Shown: piece after piece, positions 16,679-22,419 of the stretch
How the letters are laid out: each line of letters starts with the position of its first letter
How positions within the stretch are numbered: position 1 is the first letter of the stretch
From: Bacillota bacterium
Lineage (GTDB): Bacteria > Bacillota > Clostridia > Saccharofermentanales > Saccharofermentanaceae
Direction: 5' to 3'
Assembly: GCA_023397475.1 (NCBI GenBank)
Contig: JAEWUD010000010.1
Coordinates: 1-22,419, forward strand
DNA length: 22,419 nt
The notes under the pieces: model-generated
The model's input: only the letters and a program-made list of their open reading frames with translations
What the model was told of the DNA's origin: nothing
Database searches by the model: none
Program-made: the position numbers and the translations under genes

Positions 16679-17035
16679 TCACGCTTTTTTTCGAATTGAA
16701 CGGAAGCACAGTTCTGAGATCGGAATCTTCGTCTCATCGCTGACGATAGCCATGATCAAGGCCGCCGTCGGTTCGTCGACATCGCGCAAAACAAGTTCTC
16801 CACCGTATGCTACATCGTCAGACACCGGCTCACTCTCTTCTTGCGAAGAAGTTGACGGCTCGAGCTGATCTTCAATCGAAGTTGTGACTTTGGATAACCG
16901 CTTAGCCGTCTGATGTTCAGTTACCTTTCGTATTAGAACGGTAAAGATCTGGATTAGCAGAAACAGCGATGCCAATACCGCAAAGACCATTAGTATAACA
17001 AAGAGCATTAGAGGAAGGCTCTCGAGCACACTCAT
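16679..17035 (-). CDS. OadG/delta-type small membrane subunit of the decarboxylase
   Basis: 118 residues. Its ATG overlaps the alpha-subunit stop by four bases (ATGA), so the two are coupled. One N-terminal membrane helix (LPLMLFVILMVFAVLASLFLLIQIF, about 7-31) is followed by a charged, Ser/Glu-rich linker (55-72) and a small C-terminal segment, VDEPTAALIMAIVSDET near 86-102, that matches the OadG_gamma/MmdD C-terminal pattern in longer versions. The role is to tether alpha and the biotin carrier to beta. It is distant in sequence, as this subunit usually is; the assignment rests on topology, the C-terminal motif and position. Confidence 0.85.
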   Translation of the reverse strand: MSVLESLPLMLFVILMVFAVLASLFLLIQIFTVLIRKVTEHQTAKRLSKVTTSIEDQLEPSTSSQEESEPVSDDVAYGGELVLRDVDEPTAALIMAIVSDETKIPISELCFRSIRKKA

Positions 17036-18420
17036 GTGGTCGCCTCCTTCTTCACGATCGAGTATGTGACCCGACGGCTCTCCTTCTCTTCCCGATCACG
17101 GAAAAACTTCTCCGCGATCTGTGGGAAAGCGATATAGGAGAGTACGTCTTCATCACAACGGGCAAGAGAGCCCAGCTCAGCTTTTGTGGTCTCAAAAGCT
17201 GGCAAGAGTGTGTCGGCGAAACGGATCGTGATTGGCTCCTCGTCACCGAGTACGGTATGAACGAGATCCGCATCCACAGTTCCCGGTGCCTGCCCGTATT
17301 CACCTCGGATATAGGATTTCACTTCTTTGGAGATATTCTTGTAACGCTCGCCGAAAAGGACATTCGAGGCAGCCTGTACGCCGACCATCTGGCTCATCGG
17401 TGTTACAAGAGGCGGATACCCGAGATCCTTTCGAACACGAGGAGTCTCCATCAGGACTTCATCGAGCTTATCCATAGCGTTCTGCTGTTTGAGCTGTGAG
17501 ATCAGATTCGACAACATGCCGCCGGGCACCTGATACTTCAGCGCATCCGTCTCTGTTCCCAGTACATACGGATCCATCAGGCCGGACGCCAGGTACTTAT
17601 CCTTCAGCGGCTTAAAGTAATCGTTGATTTCTTTAAGAACATCCATATTTAATGTCGTTTCATACCCGAGCTGCTTTACGGCATAATTCATCGTCTCCGT
17701 CGCCGGCTGCGCTGTACCGCCCGAGAAAGAGGAGATCGCGGTATCGATCCCATCGCAACCAGCCTCAATCGCCTTCATGTACGTCATCGGTCCTAAGCCC
17801 GTCGTAGAATGCGTGTGAAGGAAAACCGGAACCTTAACGGAAGACTTCAAGGTCTTTACAAGATCATACGCTTCCTGCGGTCCCATAATGCCGGCCATAT
17901 CCTTGATGCAAATGGAGTGAACACCCATCGCCTCAAGCTCGGTACCCATCGCGGCATACTTCTCGAGGTTGTGAATCGGGCTCGTCGTATAGCAGATGCA
18001 GCCCTGTGCGTGCGCGCCCTGCTTGATCGTCTCGTCGACCGCGACTTCGATATTGCGGAAGTCATTGAGCGCATCGAAAATGCGGAAAATGTCCATGCCG
18101 TTCTCGACGGATTTTTTGATAAACATACGAACGACATCATCCGGGTAGTGCTTATATCCGAGGATATTCTGTCCGCGAAAAAGCATCTGCAGCTTCGTGT
18201 TCTTGACCTTCGCCTTGATCTTGCGAAGCCGCTCCCAGGGATCCTCACCCAAGAAACGCAGGCAGCTGTCAAAAGTCGCGCCACCCCAACACTCAAGGGA
18301 ATAATACCCTGCCTGGTCGAGCGTCTCGAGAATGTCCTCGAAGTCGGAGAAGGGCATGCGCGTTGCGATGAGCGATTGATTTGCATCGCGAAGAACGGTC
18401 TCTGTAAAGTTCACCTTCAT
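17032..18420 (-). CDS. oadA: Oxaloacetate decarboxylase alpha subunit (carboxyltransferase)
   Basis: 462 residues from the ATG at 18420, which is the family start (MKVNFTETVLRDANQSL); AAAGGAG is 11 bases upstream, slightly far. An in-frame GTG at 18522 lies in the leader and is rejected. The enzyme moves the carboxyl group of oxaloacetate to biotin, releasing pyruvate. The TIM-barrel carboxyltransferase residues are in place, each five lower than in Klebsiella OadA: Asp12 (RDANQS), Lys173 (IKDMAG, the carboxylated lysine), His202 and His204 (LHTHSTTG). ECWGGATFD and FRGQN are also present. The C-terminal conserved carboxylase domain follows (VPGGMLSNLISQLKQQ), but the chain stops before the linker and biotin domain, which are a separate gene. 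First of four genes. Confidence 0.95.
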   Translation of the reverse strand: MKVNFTETVLRDANQSLIATRMPFSDFEDILETLDQAGYYSLECWGGATFDSCLRFLGEDPWERLRKIKAKVKNTKLQMLFRGQNILGYKHYPDDVVRMFIKKSVENGMDIFRIFDALNDFRNIEVAVDETIKQGAHAQGCICYTTSPIHNLEKYAAMGTELEAMGVHSICIKDMAGIMGPQEAYDLVKTLKSSVKVPVFLHTHSTTGLGPMTYMKAIEAGCDGIDTAISSFSGGTAQPATETMNYAVKQLGYETTLNMDVLKEINDYFKPLKDKYLASGLMDPYVLGTETDALKYQVPGGMLSNLISQLKQQNAMDKLDEVLMETPRVRKDLGYPPLVTPMSQMVGVQAASNVLFGERYKNISKEVKSYIRGEYGQAPGTVDADLVHTVLGDEEPITIRFADTLLPAFETTKAELGSLARCDEDVLSYIAFPQIAEKFFRDREEKESRRVTYSIVKKEATT

Positions 18421-18445
18421 GATCGTCTGTACTCCTTTCGTGTGC

Positions 18446-18484
18446 AAAAAAGGGCGCAAAACTTCGTAAAGAAGCTCTCCACCC
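18446..18484 (-). terminator. Terminator-like hairpin inside the oadA leader, possible attenuator
   Basis: On the minus strand GGGTG (18484-18480) pairs with CGCCC (18456-18452). Inside it AGAG can pair with TTTT and CTTC with GAAG around a 5-base loop. The stem is followed at once by six T (18451-18446). It lies between the oadA promoter and its ribosome binding site, with no other gene upstream, so it can only stop the oad transcript early. An upstream GGCTC could pair with GAGC in the stem as a rival fold. Confidence 0.45.
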
Positions 18485-18544
18485 TTGAGCCAAAAACTTG
18501 AAGCGGCATTCCTGCCACCCAACCGGATATTCTTTTCCTATGTC

Positions 18545-18573
18545 ATGATAAAGTGGTGTCACCGAAAAGTCAA
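18545..18573 (-). promoter_or_regulatory. Promoter of the oxaloacetate decarboxylase operon
   Basis: On the minus strand TTGACT (18573-18568), 17-base spacer, TATCAT (18550-18545). This is the best consensus promoter in the window. Transcription would start near 18538 and leave a leader of about 118 nt before the oadA ATG. Confidence 0.7.
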
Positions 18574-18636
18574 CGTGCGTCGGGAATTATTCTGATAAAG
18601 GCAGAACACTTCTCCCGGCGAAGTTGAAAAGCAATA

Positions 18637-18645
18637 TGGTAGAAT
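18637..18645 (+). promoter_or_regulatory. Possible extended -10 promoter of the ABC exporter genes
   Basis: TGG followed by TAGAAT (18640-18645), 31 bases before the ATPase ATG. No clear -35 is seen. It diverges from the oad promoter, whose -35 lies 64 bases away. Confidence 0.35.
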
Positions 18646-18676
18646 ACAAAGAAAGCCGAAAAATGAGGTATCTGCG

Positions 18677-19426
18677 ATGCGATTGCACATACATGACCTT
18701 CACAAAAGCTACGGGGCGACGAAAGTACTCAACGGGATTCATTACACGTTTGAGCAAGGCCGTATCTATGGTCTTCTTGGTCGTAACGGCGCCGGGAAGA
18801 CCACACTTTTCAATTGTCTGGCACGATACCTTGAGCTCGACAAGGGACGTATTGGCATAGATTACGAGAACGTCGGCTTAGCACCCGATTTGTTTTTCGC
18901 GACAAATCCACCGGATTATCAAGAGAACGACGTCGGACTTGTCTTCACCCAACCACATCTGCCGGACTTCATGACCGGCCGCGAATTTGTGAAATTCTTT
19001 ATCGAGATCAATCGCGATACGATCGTCGAGCCACGCGACATTGATGAGTATTTCCGTTTGGTCGCGTTCCAACCGTCCGATGGCGATCGTCTGATCAAGA
19101 CGTATTCACACGGAATGATGAATAAACTGCAAATGCTGATCTCCATGTATATCCTGCGGCCGCCGGTTATCCTTCTCGATGAGCCGCTGACATCCTTCGA
19201 TGTTGTCGCGGCACTGGAAGTAAAGAATATGATCAAAGCGATCAAGAAGGATCATATCATTATCTTCTCAACGCACATTCTACAGCTTGCACAGGATCTC
19301 TGTGATGAGATTGTCGTGTTGAGCGAGGGCACGCTGCGGCATATTCCATCTGCAAGCATTCACACGCCGCAGTTTGAAGATGAAGTTATCGCAATGCTTC
19401 AAGAAACACCGGATACAACGAACTAA
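18677..19426 (+). CDS. ABC transporter ATP-binding protein
   Basis: 249 residues; GAGGTA lies upstream of the ATG. It is the ATPase half of an exporter, working with the permease 23 bp downstream. Walker A is GRNGAGKTT (35-43), the Q-loop region is GLVFTQPHLPDF, Walker B with catalytic Glu is VILLDEP (Asp168, Glu169) and the H-loop is FSTHIL. The signature reads YSHGMMNKLQ instead of LSGGQ; YSxGM-type signatures are usual in ABC-2 exporters, but the Gln after it is replaced. The family includes exporters of drugs, lantibiotics and sodium; the substrate cannot be told. Transcribed away from the oad operon. Confidence 0.93.
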   Translation: MRLHIHDLHKSYGATKVLNGIHYTFEQGRIYGLLGRNGAGKTTLFNCLARYLELDKGRIGIDYENVGLAPDLFFATNPPDYQENDVGLVFTQPHLPDFMTGREFVKFFIEINRDTIVEPRDIDEYFRLVAFQPSDGDRLIKTYSHGMMNKLQMLISMYILRPPVILLDEPLTSFDVVAALEVKNMIKAIKKDHIIIFSTHILQLAQDLCDEIVVLSEGTLRHIPSASIHTPQFEDEVIAMLQETPDTTN

Positions 19427-19449
19427 CGCGAATTTCGAAAGGAATATCC

Positions 19450-21174
19450 ATGGATTCATCAACAATTCTTCGCATGATTACCGGCAGACTGCAGATGATG
19501 ATCACGACGAGAAAGATATCGAATGCGATAACCATCAATCGTCTGATTCATTTCGTGCAACAACTCCCCCTGATCGGCAAGTATGTGCCGGACAATCTCT
19601 ATGGACTTTATGGCGTTAAAACCATATTCGTGATCGTTTCGAACCTCTCTCGCATGACGAAAAGGCTCTTTATGAAAGCTCTTTATCTGGGTTTTCTTAT
19701 TGCGACTACATATTTTCTCCAGAGTCTCCTCGTACCTGAGGCAAGCTCTAACGGCGTCCTCAATATCGAGATCCTGATGACGATTTTCTTTTTCTTCAGC
19801 TTCATCGGAGCTCCGATAATGTTCAGCAAAGGCATTAATCTGGACTTGGAGACAGATCTGATGATTGTCGACAGGCTTCATGCCGATGCCGGGAAATACG
19901 TTCCGGCACGTATCTACGAGCGCAAACTTGTTGATTTCTTCGCAACACTTCCGCTCGCGGTCCTTCTGTCTATTCACCCGGAGTTCTCGATCCTGGAATC
20001 CATGATCGTTGTTCCTCTTATGATCGCCGCAAAGATTATCATAGAAGCTATCGAACTCGCGGCCTATGCCTTGCTCCGACGTCTGCCCAAAACGAAACTG
20101 AAATATCTCTTCTTCGTTTTTTTTCCCTTAAGCACGATGGCCTTCAGCGCCCCGTTTCTTCTCCTTTTGAACCGTATTCCTTTCTCCTTCAAAGCTGTCG
20201 TTTTCCATCCGCTCTTCATCATCGGTTTATTTATCGGTACCATTCTTTCGCTTGTTTATATCGAAAAGTACCGACATTACCGTGAAATAGCCTGGACAAG
20301 CGTTGTGAACTATAATCTGATGCTCGATAAGCAGAAGGAAGTGAAGACCAAGGGACAATTCGAATCCTCCACCGATTTTGATAAGAAGCTGAAAATCGAA
20401 GAGATTCGCACGGATCGCTTCTCGCATCTCCGCGGTTACGCGTACTTCAACAGTATCTTTTTCCATCGACATAAGAAATTTTTCACGAGAAGAATTTTAT
20501 GGCGATCTACGATAAGTGCCGCAACATTTCTCACCGTCTTGATCGTACTTCTTGCATCCGCAAACATGGCCGCAAACGATATGTTTGCCGAAATCGTCAA
20601 GGAGATTCCTACACGAATTCTACCGATGTGCTTCTTCTTTGCCTACGTGATGTCGATGGGACGGGTCGCGACCTCTGCGATGTTCACGAATTGTGACTCC
20701 GCAATGTTACATTATGCTTTCTATCGGTTGCCTTCGGTCGTTATCCCAAATTTCTACCAGCGTTTCAAAACCATTCTTGGCTATAACCTGCCGACCTACG
20801 CGATCATCGGATCTCTAGCCATACTGGTCGATCTATTCTCACAAGCGATCCTTCATCGGAGTCTTTCCTTTGTGGACTGGCATTTACTTCCTCTATATAT
20901 CGTGACCCTGTCGATGATCTGGTTATTTTTCTCTTTTCACGACCTATTCATCTATTATATTCTGCAACCGTATTCCTCCGAGTTCGCAATCAAAAGCAAG
21001 CTGTTCGGATTTGTTCAAACCGCCGTCTGGATCCTATCTTATATGAATCTGCGCCTCTCAAACGTAAACATCTATCTATACATGATTATTCTCGTTCTGG
21101 CTACGGGCACTTACATTGCCGCAGGTCTTTTACTTATCAACCGATTCTGCGAGAAGACATTTCACCTCAAATAA
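19450..21174 (+). CDS. ABC exporter permease, large multi-span membrane protein
   Basis: 574 residues; AAAGGAAT precedes the ATG, 23 bp after the ATPase stop. About a dozen hydrophobic segments in two blocks: roughly residues 75-275 and 350-570. Between them lies a hydrophilic stretch of about 75 residues rich in Lys, Glu and Asp (KYRHYREIAW to FFHRHKKFF), probably cytoplasmic. The first 70 residues are also polar with few charges typical of export signals. The two-block form suggests one chain may provide both halves of the membrane channel. I recognise no named family; the ABC-2 type assignment rests on topology and on the adjoining ATPase. No partner immunity, peptide or regulator gene is next to it. 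Confidence 0.75.
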   Translation: MDSSTILRMITGRLQMMITTRKISNAITINRLIHFVQQLPLIGKYVPDNLYGLYGVKTIFVIVSNLSRMTKRLFMKALYLGFLIATTYFLQSLLVPEASSNGVLNIEILMTIFFFFSFIGAPIMFSKGINLDLETDLMIVDRLHADAGKYVPARIYERKLVDFFATLPLAVLLSIHPEFSILESMIVVPLMIAAKIIIEAIELAAYALLRRLPKTKLKYLFFVFFPLSTMAFSAPFLLLLNRIPFSFKAVVFHPLFIIGLFIGTILSLVYIEKYRHYREIAWTSVVNYNLMLDKQKEVKTKGQFESSTDFDKKLKIEEIRTDRFSHLRGYAYFNSIFFHRHKKFFTRRILWRSTISAATFLTVLIVLLASANMAANDMFAEIVKEIPTRILPMCFFFAYVMSMGRVATSAMFTNCDSAMLHYAFYRLPSVVIPNFYQRFKTILGYNLPTYAIIGSLAILVDLFSQAILHRSLSFVDWHLLPLYIVTLSMIWLFFSFHDLFIYYILQPYSSEFAIKSKLFGFVQTAVWILSYMNLRLSNVNIYLYMIILVLATGTYIAAGLLLINRFCEKTFHLK

Positions 21175-21336
21175 ACTCGAGCCTGCATCTCGTAGGTTCA
21201 TAGGTTCGAACTATCTTTGGCTAAGTGAAAAGCAGCCGTTGCAATCACCTGCTCGCTAGGGAAAATACCTATATACTGAAGCAAATGGTTAACGAATTCC
21301 TGGAAACATTCTCTGTCAAAAGCTGGAAGAACATGC
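21175..21336. other. Non-coding gap after the permease with a tRNA-like fragment and an ORF scrap
   Basis: No terminator with a T-run is visible after the permease stop. At 21191-21209 a plus-strand stretch resembles a tRNA T-arm (CGTAGGTTC and GGTTCGAA, with ATAG/CTAT able to pair). On the minus strand a 63-codon frame (21389-21198) reads as a protein-like fragment (FDRECFQEFVNHLLQYIGIF) but has no good ribosome site and starts inside the repeat array. It may be the worn end of a lost gene; I recognise no family. Confidence 0.3.
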
Positions 21337-21711
21337 GCACATACGAAACCCTGTGAAGGAGCCTGTTTCGTATGTGCATCATTGAGCAATAAACTTTACC
21401 TGTAGCTCGTCGCACATACGAAAACACGAGAAAGTGCCTGTTTCGTATGTGCATCAATGACGAATTTCCGCTCTGGGATCGCCGGCGCACATACGAAAAC
21501 CTGTGCGAGAGCCTGTTTCGTATGTGCATCAATGACGAATTTCCGCTCTGGGATGGCCGGCGCACATACGAAAACCCGTGAAGAAGCTTGTTTCGTATGT
21601 GCATCAATGATATATAACCGCGCTGGGATGGCCGGCGCACATACGAAATCCCGTGAAGAAGCTTGTTTCGTATGTGCATCAATGATATATAATTGCTGCC
21701 TGTCCGGCTAA
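21337..21711. repeat. Five tandem 75-bp units, each with a perfect 12-bp inverted repeat
   Basis: GCACATACGAAA occurs at 21337, 21412, 21487, 21562 and 21637, exactly 75 bp apart. TTTCGTATGTGC follows each one after a 17-base loop, at 21366, 21441, 21516, 21591 and 21666. All ten arms are identical. Loops vary (for example CCCTGTGAAGGAGCCTG, ACACGAGAAAGTGCCTG). The 34-base linkers all begin ATCAATGA or ATCATTGA; linkers 2 to 4 are near copies, while the first and last are only partly similar. Each 3' arm can also pair with the next unit's 5' arm, so the array could refold. Because 75 divides by three, long frames stay open on both strands (minus 21739-21269 repeats a 25-residue unit), but neither has a good ribosome binding site and the arm conservation suggests a DNA or RNA function. 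Confidence 0.85.
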
Positions 21712-21992
21712 CGTTACAATTAATTGAAGTAGCATTCATTTTCTCGGATTCATCACAAACTTCGTGACTATATGATTAGCTTTCCCAACAAAAGATCGAA
21801 TGTTCTAGATCTACGGAAATGAGAAGAATGCTAGGCTGCACCATAGTCATTGATAAGATAAAAGCCGTGTTTCAACTTATATTTTGCACAGTTTTTTCGC
21901 TATACCGCATGACAGATCTCCATCAGTAACCGGCTCTATTTACCACGAATCCAATAGAGATAGTCACAAGATGGTCGTTCCGACCCTCTTAA
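21712..21992. other. AT-rich stretch without recognisable features
   Basis: No credible open frame, promoter pair, terminator or repeat is seen between the array and the tRNA-like fragment at 21993. The sequence is AT-rich compared with the genes on the left. Confidence 0.5.
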
Positions 21993-22020
21993 GGCTCCTC
22001 AAGTAGGACTCGAACCTACG
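21993..22020 (-). repeat. 28-bp duplicate of the tRNA-Asn 3' end
   Basis: These 28 bases are identical to 22215-22242, the T-arm, acceptor 3' strand and CC of the tRNA-Asn gene, in the same orientation and 222 bp away. The flanks differ on both sides. Such a copy of a tRNA 3' end is the usual trace of site-specific integration, but no integrase lies in the 222-bp interval. Confidence 0.8.
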
Positions 22021-22132
22021 GCTCGCAGCTGGGTCGCTCCGCTCATATACATTCGCGTTGCTCCGCTGCTTCGCTGCCTTATCCCTCGCTTCTTCGTCCG
22101 CCGGACGTTGCTTCGGAAACGGCACCCCTTGG

Positions 22133-22154
22133 AACCGCAGGTTCATAGGTTCGA
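22133..22154 (+). repeat. tRNA-Asn-like fragment in opposite orientation; 16-bp repeat with 21194-21209
   Basis: Twenty of 22 bases match the tRNA-Asn stretch from the 3' anticodon strand to the T-loop, but on the plus strand. The last 16 bases (AGGTTCATAGGTTCGA) occur exactly again at 21194-21209, so the pair brackets the hairpin array. The segment 22021-22132 between this and the 28-bp copy is GC-rich, with repeated GCTCCGCT strings, and no supported gene. Confidence 0.6.
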
Positions 22155-22170
22155 TGTTATATATGAATAT

Positions 22171-22214
22171 ATGAGAAGAAGCCACCCCGTTCTTACGGGA
22201 TGGCTTCTTCTCAT
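22171..22214 (-). terminator. Long hairpin directly after tRNA-Asn, likely rRNA/tRNA operon terminator
   Basis: ATGAGAAGAAGCCA (22171-22184) pairs with TGGCTTCTTCTCAT (22201-22214). After one step, CCCGT pairs with ACGGG around a 4-base loop. The odd step is C-A on the plus strand but G-U on the minus strand, making a continuous 20-bp stem in the minus transcript. It begins at the terminal A of the tRNA CCA. No clean T-run follows, so it could also be a processing signal. Confidence 0.6.
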
Positions 22215-22289
22215 GGCTCCTCAAGTAGGACTCGAACCTACGACCCTGCGGTTAACAGCCGCATGCTCTACCAACTGAGCTATTGAGGA
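22214..22289 (-). tRNA. tRNA-Asn (anticodon GTT)
   Basis: A 76-nt cloverleaf with encoded CCA. The acceptor TCCTCAA pairs with TTGAGGA; the D-arm is AGCTCAGTTGGTAGAGC. The anticodon stem TGCGG/CCGCA holds loop CTGTTAA, giving anticodon GTT; the T-arm is GTAGGTTCGAGTCCTAC. It follows the 5S gene by 6 bases on the same strand. Confidence 0.98.
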
Positions 22290-22295
22290 ATAAAA

Positions 22296-22413
<118 letters not shown>

Positions 22414-22419
22414 TGGTTG

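Noticed and set aside
18421..18522. Longer oadA start at the GTG at 18522
   Set aside because: It would add 34 residues from the leader, has no ribosome binding site, and the family starts at MKVNFTE-like sequence.
21337..21711. CRISPR array reading of the 75-bp units
   Set aside because: The would-be spacers (34-base linkers) are homologous to each other, the would-be repeats have variable centres, and no cas genes are nearby.
21269..21739. Minus-strand 156-codon frame with a 25-residue repeat as a real gene
   Set aside because: The frame stays open because the repeat period is a multiple of three; the plus strand is open too. No convincing ribosome binding site precedes it and the conserved parts are the inverted-repeat arms. 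Kept only as an alternative.
21993..22020. A second tRNA gene
   Set aside because: Only the 3' third of tRNA-Asn is present; no D-arm, anticodon arm or 5' acceptor strand precedes it.
21964..22224. Minus-strand 86-codon frame running through the tRNA-like copy
   Set aside because: It begins within the tRNA hairpin region and ends past the 28-bp tRNA copy (RRFESYLRS is simply translated T-arm sequence), so it is not a gene.

Overview
The window looks like chromosome from an anaerobic Bacillota bacterium, most likely class Clostridia. The evidence is strong GGAGG/AAAGGAG ribosome binding sites, tightly packed operons, a GntR/LacI-type arabinose regulator, QueT, a split membrane-bound decarboxylase and a 5S-tRNA-Asn locus. 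I cannot place it to genus. Apart from the last 1.2 kb the window is gene dense.

Layout. (1) 1-3017, minus strand: a PP2C-like protein cut by the window edge, and a secreted DUF885 lipoprotein with a metallopeptidase-like motif. (2) 3221-6437, plus strand: an amidohydrolase, the DNA repair ATPase radA, and ispD of the MEP isoprenoid pathway. (3) 6370-9725, minus strand: an operon starting at a promoter near 9710 and running queT (queuosine precursor uptake), an RsmC-like methyltransferase, an Mrp/NBP35 Fe-S carrier ATPase, a cysteine-less thioredoxin-like lipoprotein and a divergent ispF-like gene. Its 3' end overlaps ispD tail to tail. (4) 9724-14911, minus strand: a complete arabinose operon, araR-araB-araA-araD, with coupled start/stop overlaps and a clear terminator. 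It converts L-arabinose to D-xylulose 5-phosphate through isomerase, kinase and epimerase. No arabinose transporter is in the window. (5) 15017-18573, minus strand: a four-gene sodium-pumping oxaloacetate decarboxylase operon (alpha, small OadG-like anchor, biotin carrier, beta). It has a good promoter, a terminator-like hairpin inside its 5' leader and a terminator at its end. (6) 18637-21174, plus strand, divergent from the decarboxylase operon: a two-gene ABC exporter, ATPase plus a large permease, substrate unknown.

(7) 21175-22419 holds no convincing protein gene. It has five 75-bp tandem units, each with a perfectly conserved 12-bp inverted repeat, scattered fragments resembling tRNA-Asn, a long hairpin, then tRNA-Asn(GTT) and 5S rRNA on the minus strand, presumably the tail of an rRNA operon.

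The most unusual items are the 75-bp hairpin array and its tRNA-fragment surroundings, the hairpin in the oadA leader, and the divergent ispF-like gene overlapping ispD. No known defence system, phage or insertion sequence was recognised.
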